DNA of 64,000 nt from an uncultured Planctomycetaceae bacterium (GCA_903861195.1 CAIOTJ010000268.1:1-64000), one strand, 5' to 3'; numbered from the stretch's first letter, positions 10,175 through 19,111 are shown. Notes: generated from the sequence alone by a model not told the origin. Numbers and translations: made by a program.

Positions 10175-10600
10175 TTAGGTCTCACGCCCATCGCGCGTGT
10201 CTAGCATGCCGAAGTCTTGTTCGGGTTTCAATGAAATGACCCGTCCCCGAGGTGACTCGACATGCTGCTTGACATCGCCCCGGAGCTCTCGCACGTAGTC
10301 TTCCAGTTGCCGTCGGAGAGCGCGGAAAGCATCGCGGAGGGTGACGTAAACATCCTCGTGGGCATGATTTGCGGCCGGGGCCCGGCTGACGACCAGCTCG
10401 CGACCTGGAACCGACAGCTTGATTCTGACATGGAAAAGATTCCCCTGATGATGGTGGCGGTGGGGCTGTTCGACCACCACCTCGCAGCAGGTGATGCGTG
10501 CGAAGCACTCTTCCAGTTTCCGTACATGTTCTTCAATGTTTTTTGCGACCGCCTCAGAGCGGTCGAGGTGACGAAACTCAATCTCCAGCGGCGTCTGCAT
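10175..10600 (-). CDS. Ribosome hibernation factor HPF/RaiA-like, truncated after its first domain
   Basis: 141 residues. The N-terminal S30AE/sigma-54-modulation domain is intact: LEIEFRHLDRSEAVAKNIEE, then ITCCEVVVEQPHRHHHQGN, VRIKLSVPGRELVVSR and HAHEDVYVTLRDAFRALRRQL. It should bind the 30S decoding region and silence ribosomes under stress. The last 25 residues (RGRVISLKPEQDFGML) are the first strand of a cold-shock domain that then runs into TAA; the rest follows as a remnant. The short protein may still be functional because its ribosome-binding half is complete. It follows the DUF2267 gene by 53 bases on the same strand, and both types often sit in stress-response clusters. Confidence 0.88.
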   Translation of the reverse strand: MQTPLEIEFRHLDRSEAVAKNIEEHVRKLEECFARITCCEVVVEQPHRHHHQGNLFHVRIKLSVPGRELVVSRAPAANHAHEDVYVTLRDAFRALRRQLEDYVRELRGDVKQHVESPRGRVISLKPEQDFGMLDTRDGRET

Positions 10601-10653
10601 GGCAGTGCTTAGATCCCGGAACAGGGGAAATGGGGGTGGCGATGGGGCTTCAC

Positions 10654-11076
10654 TTACAGCAGGTCCACCAACTCCGGCGGGAGCACCTGCCGCAGGTGGC
10701 TGAGTGCGCCCGCATCAACGTGCCGCCCCAGCACTTTCAAAACCGACCGGCAGATTTGCTCGGGATCGGCATCGAGGTCGAGCGCGAACGCCTCGGAGAC
10801 GTGGGCGACAAACTGTTCGCGGCGGCGCTCCTTCACCACCCCAGCCCCTGGACGCCAGCCCTCATAGAAAAACCCCCGGACCAGCATTGGCAATTGCGCG
10901 GCGAGATGAGCCACCTCGTCGACTGGCAGACGGTTCCGCAGGGTGTGCAGTACGGCCCGCAGCGCATGATAGGCCCGATGGCGGTCGTTCCAGCCCAGAT
11001 CCCGCATTATCTCATCGAGCCAGATGTGCGTGGTTTGGAGAGTCGTCTCGAAACTCTTCACTTCGGAACCGCTCAT
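10654..11076 (-). CDS. DUF2267 domain protein
   Basis: 140 residues matching the all-helical DUF2267 family: TTHIWLDEIMRDLGWNDRHR, AYHALRAVLHTLRNRLPVDE, VAHLAAQLPMLVRGFFYEGW. The family has two similar helical halves; the second here is around EQFVAHVSEAFALDLDADPE. No biochemical function is known. Members often lie with universal-stress, HPF or cold-shock genes, as here. A 9-bp perfect inverted repeat lies 36 bases upstream of the start. Confidence 0.9.
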   Translation of the reverse strand: MSGSEVKSFETTLQTTHIWLDEIMRDLGWNDRHRAYHALRAVLHTLRNRLPVDEVAHLAAQLPMLVRGFFYEGWRPGAGVVKERRREQFVAHVSEAFALDLDADPEQICRSVLKVLGRHVDAGALSHLRQVLPPELVDLL

Positions 11077-11394
11077 GCACCACTCCTTGTTCGGTGGACA
11101 ATTTGACGTCCCGATTCCACGGGACCTCGGTGGAATCGTACATGCCGGTGGGGGCCGGGCAATCCGGCCAGTACGTCTCGACCCGGAATTGGTGATAAAA
11201 TCCGGATTTTCCTGAGCCCAACTTCATACCCTGGCGAGATGGTGGCCAGTTGATCGGCAGTGCGATGTCTCGGGGCGGTGAGATCGCCCGCCTGGAGTCT
11301 GTCCAGGTGCCACTGGTAGGTCGCCCGGCCGCGGGGCAGGGCACTGCGCAGAAACTCCCCAGGGGAATGCAGCTGGTCCCGGACGACGACTCTG
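11077..11394. other. Intergenic region upstream of DUF2267
   Basis: 318 bases between the large exported-protein gene and DUF2267, both on the minus strand. It contains the inverted repeat at 11112-11138 and no convincing gene; frames crossing it are short and low in family-like features. Confidence 0.6.
11112..11138. promoter_or_regulatory. Perfect 9-bp inverted repeat upstream of DUF2267
   Basis: CGATTCCAC at 11112-11120 is matched exactly by GTGGAATCG at 11130-11138, with a 9-base spacer. It lies 36 bases before the DUF2267 ATG and about 255 bases past the stop of the upstream gene. It could be an operator or a 5' UTR hairpin; there is no T-run on either side that would make it a simple terminator. 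Confidence 0.5.
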
Positions 11395-14301
11395 TCAGGG
11401 CTCGGTTCGGGGTTTCACGCCGGGAATCTTCTTGAGAAAGTCGAGCGGACCTGCGGCGGTGGGCTTGCTGGTGGGTGTGATCACCGGCTCGTCACCTGGG
11501 CTGGTCCCTTCAGGTCTGACCGCGAGCACGGTCAGATCGTCAAACAATACCTCCCCAAGACCGGTGAGCGAGAGGGTCAGCGTCAGATCTCCCGTCTCCC
11601 GCACCTCGCGCACGAGGTCGAACTTCTGCCACTCGACCGGTTGCCGCCATCGCAGGGCCAGCGTCGGTCCCCCCAGCGAGTCGGTCAGCATCGCCCCATC
11701 CTGTGAGCCTGTGATTGGACTGGTGACCTTGACCCATCCGCTGAGGTAGACCATTTGGCCCCTGTAAACTGTTATTGGCGGTGAGGTAACGGTGACGGGG
11801 GGAGTGGTTACGACCCCAGGTACAATGTTTTTGTCCTTCGGCACCGCCACGAGACGCAGGCTGAACGATCCGCCGCGAGCCTGGGGCGAGACCTCGGCGG
11901 TAGTCCGGATTCCCTCGAGATTCGCCCTGGCATGCCGCCACCCCTCGGTCACCATGGTGTCAAAGTCTTCAAAATCCCCCGATCGTAGCAGGTTGCGGGC
12001 GCCGTTCTCGCGGGCCAGCCGAAGCCGCGCGACCATCTCCCAGTGGTCGGGCAGTGTCTCAAAGCAGAGGGTGTGCGGGCTCGAGACCGGCGAGTACATC
12101 CGCTGGACAGCGTCATTCCAGTAGCTCTTTTGCAGAATCCGCGCCAATTGCAGGCTGTCTCCAGCCGCCAGGCGGGCGTCGTGGAACCGGCCACCTCCCA
12201 GGAAAGTCTCGGCGTTCGAGAGCAGCAGTCGGGCCCGGCCCAGAAGTCGCGGTGCGTCATGCTGCGGGCGAATCGACTGCAACACCAGCACCTTCTGATT
12301 GACCCGCTCGAGCTTGAGCCGCGCCAGTTCGACCGTCATGCGGGCCGACGCTTCCCGCAGCTCAAGGATGCGGGCCTGCAGGCGTTCGATCAACCGGGCG
12401 TCGTCTGTGAAGATGACGGCCGAAGTCATATCGAATTTCCGCAGCGAGATCTGCCTTCCCCCCGCCACCCGGGTCGAATCGACAATGCGCTGGATCGCTG
12501 TCGTGCTGACTTCCCAGGCGCTGGCTGTGTCGCCCACTCCTGGAATCACGATTCGGACCTCGTTGGCGGCCATTGCTCCAGGGCAGTACTGAGCGTCTTC
12601 GCCGTACCAAATCGGTAGCACGAGTGTGCCATAATCGGTCCGCAAAATCGTGGCCTCGAGTTCCCGTGACAGCGACTGACGCTGGCGGGCTTGTGCCTGG
12701 CGGTCGGCATTGATGGCCTCGCGACGGGCCGCCTCCTCGGACGTTCCCGCCAGCCCCGCGGCACTGGGCTGGTTGTTGCGCTGTGCGGGCAGTCCGGCGG
12801 AGAAGGGGGTATGGTTCTGCACCGTTCCCGTCGCGAGCCAAGGTTCGAGCAGACTGAACTCGAGGTTGAGCTGCGCGATTGCGAGTCGACGTTCGGCCGC
12901 GAGGGGACCGACGCCGTCCAGAGTGGACTGCGACCAGTAACCCACACCATGGGCACCCGCCGCGATGGCGGAGTAGGCCTGCAGCCGCAGTTGCTCGGGT
13001 TCGATTGCCAGAGAGCTGAGGCCGGCACTCTCGCGGGCCTCCTGCAGGTCGCTGTCGGGTTCCGTCGGCAACCAGGTCCAGAAGAAGGCACCCTGTTTTG
13101 CCAGCCGGCGGTGGGCGGCGAGATCATCCCGGTAATTCCTCAGTCCGAGGCTGTTCTGAAGCGCCGGCCGGTGGTAGGAAATCATGGGGACATGCCGCGA
13201 GAACTCTCGTTCCTGCCCCGTGACATCGGCCATCAAGGGACGGCGCAGTTTGTGGTCAGCATTGCGGATCTGCTCTTCCCACGCCAACAGGGCGCGCCGG
13301 GATTCGGGCGGGATGCGGGTCCCCAGATACCAAAGGAGAATCGGACTGGTTTCAGGACCAAACGGGGCCAACTGTGCTGACCCACCTCCCGGTGCCGCCT
13401 CTCCCTCGCGCGCCAGACGGGGGGGAATGGCCATGCCGCGCAGCCCCATACGGGCCAAGTCTTCCAGAAGCGCCGTGTCCCGGTAATCGGGTACCCAGGC
13501 CACATTGAATCCCAGCTGCGCCAACTCGCCTGGCTGTTCGCCGTGATAAGGAACGATCAGCGGAAAAAACGGACGAGACTCGACCAGCAGTCGTCCCAGG
13601 TGAAACTCCGCCTGGGACTGGGGTTGCGGTTCCAGTGCCTGCACCTGATGGACCGGGTGGGCGGCGGGGACTTGGCTGGGCGAGATGACCGGGGCCAGAG
13701 CGAGGTCGTCGACCGCGATCTGAGTCTCTCCCTTCCCCGATTGAAATTCGACCATCACGCTGTCGACATAGCTGCCGCGGGTATCGATCTGGTGCGGCTT
13801 GCCTGTCTCCAGATGCAACTTGCGGCGCAGGGCCGGCAGCATCTTCTTCAGTTGCGTATCGAGGTCTTCGCAGGTCAAGGCCTGCCAGTGCGTTGGGTCG
13901 GTGTAGGAACTTCCGGCGATAGTGACCGTCAGGGGCTGTTCATCGACCGGATTGATCTGATTCGGCAGTACGACCCTTGCCAGCAGCCGGGCCCCATCTC
14001 GGTTCGAGCGATACCACAGAGAGATGACCAGTTCATCGATCACACGGGCCGGAGGCACAGGATGTACCAGCGATCCAACGAAAATCGGATTGCGGGAGTC
14101 AATTACCACCGACTCGCAGTTGTTCCCCCCGTGCGGATTCTCCCTGGAGCGTGAGTGTGCAGTAAGCCGGGACGTTGAGGAATCAAGTTCCACCGTCCAG
14201 CTCGTCTTCTGCGACTCAAAGTCGAAGGTGTGTTCGCGAGCCACCGCCAAGCATGGTGAGGACCACACCAACAGCGCCAGCGAAACTGCAATCGAACGCA
14301 C
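11395..14301 (-). CDS. Large exported protein, probable TIM-barrel with carbohydrate-binding-like ends
   Basis: 968 residues starting at GTG with a signal peptide (MRSIAVSLALLVWSSPCLAVA). An N-terminal beta-sandwich (about 25-205) contains AVDDLALAPV, typical of CBM-like jellyrolls. The middle (about 225-520) resembles a glycosidase-type barrel: LGFNVAWVPDYRDTALLEDL, then LRLQAYSAIAAGAHGVGYW, where family barrels carry alternating strands and helices. A helical region of about 150 residues follows, and a second jellyroll with VLFDDLTVLAVRPEG ends the protein. No catalytic pair can be assigned, so glycoside hydrolase is only a structural guess. The next gene downstream lies 318 bases away. Similar giant exported proteins of unknown role are common in planctomycetes. 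Confidence 0.78.
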   Translation of the reverse strand: MRSIAVSLALLVWSSPCLAVAREHTFDFESQKTSWTVELDSSTSRLTAHSRSRENPHGGNNCESVVIDSRNPIFVGSLVHPVPPARVIDELVISLWYRSNRDGARLLARVVLPNQINPVDEQPLTVTIAGSSYTDPTHWQALTCEDLDTQLKKMLPALRRKLHLETGKPHQIDTRGSYVDSVMVEFQSGKGETQIAVDDLALAPVISPSQVPAAHPVHQVQALEPQPQSQAEFHLGRLLVESRPFFPLIVPYHGEQPGELAQLGFNVAWVPDYRDTALLEDLARMGLRGMAIPPRLAREGEAAPGGGSAQLAPFGPETSPILLWYLGTRIPPESRRALLAWEEQIRNADHKLRRPLMADVTGQEREFSRHVPMISYHRPALQNSLGLRNYRDDLAAHRRLAKQGAFFWTWLPTEPDSDLQEARESAGLSSLAIEPEQLRLQAYSAIAAGAHGVGYWSQSTLDGVGPLAAERRLAIAQLNLEFSLLEPWLATGTVQNHTPFSAGLPAQRNNQPSAAGLAGTSEEAARREAINADRQAQARQRQSLSRELEATILRTDYGTLVLPIWYGEDAQYCPGAMAANEVRIVIPGVGDTASAWEVSTTAIQRIVDSTRVAGGRQISLRKFDMTSAVIFTDDARLIERLQARILELREASARMTVELARLKLERVNQKVLVLQSIRPQHDAPRLLGRARLLLSNAETFLGGGRFHDARLAAGDSLQLARILQKSYWNDAVQRMYSPVSSPHTLCFETLPDHWEMVARLRLARENGARNLLRSGDFEDFDTMVTEGWRHARANLEGIRTTAEVSPQARGGSFSLRLVAVPKDKNIVPGVVTTPPVTVTSPPITVYRGQMVYLSGWVKVTSPITGSQDGAMLTDSLGGPTLALRWRQPVEWQKFDLVREVRETGDLTLTLSLTGLGEVLFDDLTVLAVRPEGTSPGDEPVITPTSKPTAAGPLDFLKKIPGVKPRTEP

Positions 14302-14507
14302 GGTCTGAGGTGGCCTGTGTGCCTGGGAATTCTCGAACCGAGAAATGTCACATCCTTGTGAACAACTCGCCGTAAGTCGCGGATCTTAGAGGGATTCGGC
14401 CAAATGGCCAAGAAGAGTTTCCCGACTGCCGCCCACCCCCACCGACGCGGTTAGTTGAGTGTGACCGATGTGCGACTCTACTTCGAGCGCGGAGCGCCAC
14501 CTGGTTG

Positions 14508-14636
14508 ATGCCCACTGAACAGGAGGCTATCGCCCGCATCGAAGTCGCCCGGGGGAACCCGGAGGAGTTTTGCACTCCCCCCACCCAACCCTTCATCGTC
14601 TGGCGGAAGTTGGAGACTGAGCCGACCAGATCATGA
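14508..14636 (+). CDS. Possible 42-residue protein
   Basis: ATG frame reading MPTEQEAIARIEVARGNPEE and ending ..VWRKLETEPTRS. The composition looks protein-like, with an acidic-basic amphipathic first half and an aromatic second half, which is unlike random translation of GC-rich spacer. No Shine-Dalgarno is obvious and no family is recognised. It stands alone between two minus-strand genes. It could instead be the exposed end of a decayed gene. Confidence 0.3.
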   Translation: MPTEQEAIARIEVARGNPEEFCTPPTQPFIVWRKLETEPTRS

Positions 14637-14664
14637 CCCTTTGTCTCTTCTCCAGTCTTCCCAT

Positions 14665-14687
14665 GTTCGCACACTGGCAGTGTGAAC
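14665..14687. repeat. Interrupted inverted repeat
   Basis: GTTC-GC-ACACTG at 14665-14676 pairs with CAGTGTGAAC at 14678-14687 around a single G, giving ten pairs with a two-base bulge. ACACTGGCA recurs about 17 bases later (14703-14711). It lies about 100 bases past the end of the zinc-peptidase gene and may be its 3' structure or a protein-binding site. Confidence 0.45.
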
Positions 14688-14784
14688 AGTCGGCGGTCAT
14701 GCACACTGGCAAGAAAAGCCACCGACCACATCGGGACTAGGGGAGCCGGGACGATCTCCAGACCCAAGCGTGTCTGTGCAGCGA

Positions 14785-15483
14785 CTAATCCCGATCGCGA
14801 TTGGATGAACCGCCGCCCAGGAAGGCCGAGGCGTAATAGGCTAGAGTCAGCACTGACTCAAGGGTGGCGGCCACATAGGTCCAGCCAGCGGCATTCAGTA
14901 CCCGCCGCACTGCCTGGGACCCATTCCCTTCATCCACAATCCCCATCTCGACCAGCAGCCGCTTGGCCCGATTGCTCGCATCAAACTCAACCGGAAGGTT
15001 GATCAGTTGGAATACTACTGAGGCGGAAAAAGCGATGACCCCCAGCACAATCATCCCTTGGCTGTGCATCATCATCCCGGCGATCAGCAGGATGGTGAAC
15101 ATGGTGCCACCGAATTGCGCAGCGGGGACGGCGGCGTTCCGCAGCATGAGTGGCTTGTAGCCGGTGGCATGCTGCAGGGCGTGACCGACTTCGTGGGCGG
15201 CGATCCCGACCGAGGTGGCGGTCCGGCCCTGAAACACTTCCGAACTGAGACGTACCACCCGGGTCTGCGGATCGTAATGGTCGGACAGATGCCCGTGGGT
15301 CTCTTCCACGGGCACATCGAAGAGTCCGGCATCATCCAGCAAGTGCCGGGCGGCGGCGGCACCCGACAGACCGGCTGGAACCTCCATCCCTCGTGAGTAG
15401 GCGGATCGGATTCGGAACTGGGCCCACATCATCAGCAATAGAGCTGGTGAGACGTACAGCAGGTAGACCGGGTTGAAAAACAT
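14785..15483 (-). CDS. Neutral zinc metallopeptidase, YugP family
   Basis: 232 residues. An N-terminal membrane helix (PVYLLYVSPALLLMMWAQF) is followed by VRLSSEVFQGRTATSVGIAA and the zinc site HEVGHALQH (HExxH, about residues 100-104), then two or three membrane helices with the conserved LPVEFDASNRAK segment. This layout is the YugP/DUF2268-like putative membrane protease family; physiological substrates are unknown. ATG 15483 is chosen over an in-frame GTG 12 bases upstream because GGTGAG lies at good spacing before it and MFFNP is a family-like start. Confidence 0.92.
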   Translation of the reverse strand: MFFNPVYLLYVSPALLLMMWAQFRIRSAYSRGMEVPAGLSGAAAARHLLDDAGLFDVPVEETHGHLSDHYDPQTRVVRLSSEVFQGRTATSVGIAAHEVGHALQHATGYKPLMLRNAAVPAAQFGGTMFTILLIAGMMMHSQGMIVLGVIAFSASVVFQLINLPVEFDASNRAKRLLVEMGIVDEGNGSQAVRRVLNAAGWTYVAATLESVLTLAYYASAFLGGGSSNRDRD

Positions 15484-15719
15484 TGTGCGACTCACCTTGA
15501 AGCAGTGGTTCCCTCGGGGATGGCAGCCAGTCGGGACAGCACCCGACTTCTCCCATGGTAGCGAGAGGTTGTCCTCCTATTTATTTATACGCGATCTGAG
15601 CTCTCGAGGTTCAAGAAAATCGCGGAGGGTTCGTATCCTGCGGCCTGTCGCCGCCGCGATCCATCCCGTGGCACACGATTGCCGGCAGACGGTCGGCTCT
15701 GGTCAATATCAACACCGGC

Positions 15720-16985
15720 TCATCTCCCGTCGGATCGAGCGGAGTCATCACTGTCGGCCCCAGGCACTCGGAACGCTCCTCGGAACTGTTGCAGAAAGTC
15801 CGCGATCAAGCGGGCGGCTGCATGGTGACCCCGCGCATTCCAATGTCCGAATCCCCGCGGCAAGTTGGGAAATCCATGCAGCGGTTTCTGGTCCCACTCG
15901 GCTTGGTTCAGCAGTTCCGGGGCCAGGCAGAGAATTGGGTAGCCATCCCGTTGGGCGGCTTGCCGCAAGCGTTCTTCCGGGTAAAAGAGTGTGGGATGTT
16001 CCATCGCCTTCCGGAACGATTCGCGGAGATTTCGATCGGGATGGACCTGGACTCCGTTGGACAACACCACCAGCAACCACGGGGTCTCCCGGGACCGGCA
16101 CTCCTGGTCAAATCGCCGCAGAAGTTCCTCAGTGACCTCCCAGGCCGACTCCCAGGCGGCCTCTTTGGGGGGGGAATAAATCTGGGTATCGAGACCAACC
16201 TCGAAGCTCTCCGTCGAGGTCGCATGAGGGGGCGATTGTCGCTGCCGCTGCGGGCTCCGCTTGCGAGACTCACGCCTCTGTTCCCAAACGCTTGTCCACA
16301 ATCGAAACAGATGGGACGATTGCAGGATCGACTCGCGCAGACTGAACCTGGGTGCTGTCGGAAACAGCTCGTCGAAATGATCGTGGCGCCAGACGAGATA
16401 CGGGCGTCCCGAATCCTGACTCAGTTCGCGACAGTTGTTCCCCAGATCGTTGCCGCTGAAAAAACAGACCAGCACCAGGTCGGGCTGGAAGTTCCACGCC
16501 TCGTGCTTCAGCGTCTGTAATTCGTTGAACGTTCCATAACCCGCCATACCGAAGTTCAGAACTTCCACCCGGCTTGTTCCGAACACGCTCCGCTGATTCA
16601 GCTCTCGCTCCAGACGCTCGGTCACCCGATCGGCGATGTCAACGTGCGACGCCTCAACGTACGAGTCGCCCAGAACCGCGATTCGAAAGATTCCAGCCGG
16701 TTTGTCTGGAGTGCGTGTCAAATCTCGGAATCCGCGGGAGTTCAGCACGATTTGGCGGGGCCCTCCTTCGCCCCGGAATACAAATGTGGAATCAGGCCGG
16801 TAAGACCGGCCCCGAAATGGATGGATGACGACTGACCATGGGGGTGTGCCGAATCCGAAGACACGCAACAGCAACTCAGCCAATCCCAGGCCCAGCATGA
16901 TGCCTGTGGTCGCCGCCAAACCCCGGACCTGCCAGCGACGCAGTGATTGCGGCCTACGAAGAACGTGAGAAGACATCGGTTGCAT
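15720..16985 (-). CDS. SGNH/GDSL hydrolase-type protein, membrane-anchored
   Basis: 421 residues from ATG 16985 (an in-frame ATG three codons on is equally possible). One N-terminal membrane helix (about 20-40, GLAATTGIMLGLGLAELLLR) precedes an SGNH-like domain: block I VLGDSYVEA with Ser, the GMAGYGTFNELQ segment, block III FFSGNDLGNN, and a C-terminal GHWNARGHHAAA with the likely catalytic His. Such proteins act as acetylesterases or acyltransfer partners in envelope polysaccharide modification. It lies 26 bases downstream of an OafA-type acyltransferase on the same strand, which supports a shared O-acylation role. A longer upstream open frame runs into that gene and was rejected. Confidence 0.85.
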   Translation of the reverse strand: MQPMSSHVLRRPQSLRRWQVRGLAATTGIMLGLGLAELLLRVFGFGTPPWSVVIHPFRGRSYRPDSTFVFRGEGGPRQIVLNSRGFRDLTRTPDKPAGIFRIAVLGDSYVEASHVDIADRVTERLERELNQRSVFGTSRVEVLNFGMAGYGTFNELQTLKHEAWNFQPDLVLVCFFSGNDLGNNCRELSQDSGRPYLVWRHDHFDELFPTAPRFSLRESILQSSHLFRLWTSVWEQRRESRKRSPQRQRQSPPHATSTESFEVGLDTQIYSPPKEAAWESAWEVTEELLRRFDQECRSRETPWLLVVLSNGVQVHPDRNLRESFRKAMEHPTLFYPEERLRQAAQRDGYPILCLAPELLNQAEWDQKPLHGFPNLPRGFGHWNARGHHAAARLIADFLQQFRGAFRVPGADSDDSARSDGR

Positions 16986-17011
16986 TTGAGCAAACAGCGT
17001 GTGTTGAGTCT

Positions 17012-18163
17012 CTAATCGGGTTTTCGAAACCGGTTGGCCAGACGCACGCTGGGGGCTTCGACAAACAGGTGGAGACCGTGGGCCGCCAACAGGCTGGCCA
17101 GCAGAGCCACCAGCAGGGTCACGGCCGCCACGGGAGGGGTGAGCGGCCCCCCCAACCACTTCTGGGCGAGGTTCGTCACCAAGTGGGCGACCGGGAAATG
17201 AATCAAATAGAGGCTGTAGGAAATGCGGCCGAGATATTGCAGCCACGGCCAGTCGAGGGCCGTGGCCAAAAGTCCGGCCCGGCCCAGCAAGACGATCGAA
17301 ACACCGCAGGCGAGGGCCGCCTTCAGCTCCAGCGATTCCTCGAACCTCTGGAAAGCGCTGGTGGCCGCGAGACGGGACAGCACCAGCCCCGCGTACAGCC
17401 AGAAGATCCAGTGAGGAGCCTGGTTCGACACAGACCAGAACGCGGCAATTCCCAAGAAAAACAGGCAAAAGAAATACAACACGAAATTCTCGTAACCACG
17501 ATCGAGGTTCCACCAGACCAGCGACGCGACCGCACCGCCACCGAAGATCGAACCGGGCCAGCACCACTCTGGCAGCCGCGGGGAGCACCGCGTGAGCCAC
17601 TGGCCCAGTCCCAGTGTCGCCACATAGGCAAGGTAAAACTGGAATTCGATGCAGAGGGTCCAGAAGCCTGCTGAAAGACTGTCGTAACCCAGGATCTTGT
17701 GCAGGTACAACAGATGCGCGCCAACCAGGCCGGGAGAAAGGGGTGGATTCAGTGGGCTCGGCACATCGAGGGGCGATACAACCCCGCCGAACTGCTTCAT
17801 CAGCAGGTGCAGTAGTAGCACCAGAGCGATGGTAGTCCAGTAAGGCGGATCAAGCCGCAGTGAGCGACGGAGTGCGTAGTTGGCGAGATAGCCGGGGGTG
17901 ACCCGCGCCCTTCTCAGACTGTAGGCGATGACAAATCCACTGATGACAAAAAACACCTGGACCCCCACCCAGGCGTGATCGCAGAGGAACTGCAGGCTGG
18001 TGGGAGTGACCAGTCTTGCACTCTCGGCGACCGGTCCATAGCGGGTGATGTGGTAGCAGGCGACCCCCAGCGAAGCGATTCCCCGCAGCCCATCAATGAA
18101 CCGGAACCGTTCCGGGGGTGGCACGGTGGGCGTGGAGGTGTTGGCGGGGGGCGTCGGAGACAC
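17012..18163 (-). CDS. Acyltransferase 3 family membrane protein (OafA/YrhL type)
   Basis: 383 residues with about ten membrane helices. Diagnostic motifs are the N-terminal FRFIDGLRGIASLGVACYHI, VQVFFVISGFVIAYSLRR and LRRSLRLDPPYW. The family transfers acetyl or other acyl groups to extracytoplasmic sugars of lipopolysaccharide, peptidoglycan or exopolysaccharide. The start is GTG with a Thr/Pro-rich leader of 18 residues; no better ATG exists. Many relatives carry a fused SGNH domain at the C-terminus. Here the SGNH function is on a separate gene 26 bases downstream, so the pair may be a split version of the same machine. Confidence 0.92.
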   Translation of the reverse strand: MSPTPPANTSTPTVPPPERFRFIDGLRGIASLGVACYHITRYGPVAESARLVTPTSLQFLCDHAWVGVQVFFVISGFVIAYSLRRARVTPGYLANYALRRSLRLDPPYWTTIALVLLLHLLMKQFGGVVSPLDVPSPLNPPLSPGLVGAHLLYLHKILGYDSLSAGFWTLCIEFQFYLAYVATLGLGQWLTRCSPRLPEWCWPGSIFGGGAVASLVWWNLDRGYENFVLYFFCLFFLGIAAFWSVSNQAPHWIFWLYAGLVLSRLAATSAFQRFEESLELKAALACGVSIVLLGRAGLLATALDWPWLQYLGRISYSLYLIHFPVAHLVTNLAQKWLGGPLTPPVAAVTLLVALLASLLAAHGLHLFVEAPSVRLANRFRKPD

Positions 18164-19007
18164 TGTGGCGATCGGCCGTCGCCGCTTGTGTACGACGGAA
18201 CTGAGGGAAAGGCAGGAGAAAGGCGAATGGCTGAAAAGACGAACGCGTCACGAGAATAACACAGCCGTTCCTTTAGCGTCGATTCTTTCTACCTCGTTGT
18301 GTCATACTCAAAACGATAAGTTCTGCGACGTTGCCGGGGTAGTGACGGGCCGTCTGTGATACCGCAACGGCTCCGGAGAGCGAACTCGCCTTGGCTGACA
18401 GTCCGATAGGGCACGGGATAGTATATGTATATATGTACATATTTTTGGATTGGGTTTCGTTTGTGGATAAAGCAAAATTCATTGGCAGTTTCATCTGCCG
18501 GAGTGGTGGGGGAGGGAGGAGAGTAGCAGGTGCACAACCGCGGTTGCTGAGATTCGAAGTGATTCACGAGTCGGTTCCGGCGGGAGTAGTCCGGAATTCG
18601 ATTCGATGGCTGTATATAAGAACAAATGTTCATTTCAAATAATCTCATCTGGTCGGGCGGGGCCATCCCGTTTTGCCACCAATTCAACAGCCCGACAGCA
18701 GCCTTTACCCCCACCCCTTCCTGCGATAACATTAGATCAATTAAAGGTGTCTCACAGTGAGCTCCTGCGAGCGTTCACGATTCGCATTCGAGGTCGACAG
18801 AGGACTGGAACGGCTAGTCTGTCTTTCGAGGTTGGGATTGCGTCCCGTTCGCCGAGTTGAGTTAAGATTCTGTTGCTGATTGTGCAGGGAGCCGACTTGG
18901 CAACGCCGCCCGGTTGGAAAATCCCCGTTCTGCAGCGTACACGTTGATGTCCTTTGCCGGTGTTGCTCACCGGGTTTCCACACAGTTCTGAAGCTTACTG
19001 CACAGTC
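18164..19007. other. Long AT-richer intergenic region
   Basis: About 840 bases with no credible gene. It is more AT-rich than its surroundings, with an alternating TA/TG run at about 18420-18450. Short frames cross it without domains. It separates the minus-strand acyltransferase from the plus-strand tiny basic ORF and so must contain both promoters. Confidence 0.6.
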
Positions 19008-19106
19008 ATGGCCAAACCGCATCGATTGATCAAGAAAGCCAACCACGGTTCTCGCCCGGCGAACGCCAAGGCCCGAAGGGCGAAGCGGCGCAAGCTGCGC
19101 ACCTGA
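19008..19106 (+). CDS. 32-residue highly basic protein
   Basis: ATG to TGA encodes MAKPHRLIKKANHGSRPANA followed by KARRAKRRKLRT. Thirteen of 32 residues are Lys or Arg with two His and no acidic residue, as in very small ribosomal proteins. A perfect 8-bp hairpin starts five bases after the stop, consistent with an mRNA 3' end. The gene stands alone in a kilobase otherwise empty of genes, which suggests it is retained. I cannot assign a family: it has the feel of bTHX- or COX24-like ribosome-associated peptides but no diagnostic match. No acidic counterpart or toxin-like hydrophobic helix is present. Confidence 0.62.
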   Translation: MAKPHRLIKKANHGSRPANAKARRAKRRKLRT

Positions 19107-19111
19107 GTTCT

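Larger units (their letters stand above)
14302..14784. other. Intergenic stretch with hairpins and a possible micro-ORF
   Basis: 480 bases between the exported-protein start and the zinc-peptidase stop. It holds a CCGGG-GGAA-CCCGG hairpin near 14550, an interrupted inverted repeat at 14665-14687 and a 42-codon frame at 14508-14636. A 139-codon frame on the opposite strand has no domain and is probably a shadow. Confidence 0.5.

Noticed and set aside
14348-14767. 139-codon minus-strand frame in the spacer before the zinc peptidase
   Set aside because: No domain, Ser/Arg/Gly-rich shadow-like composition, and it overlaps hairpins and a better short frame on the other strand.
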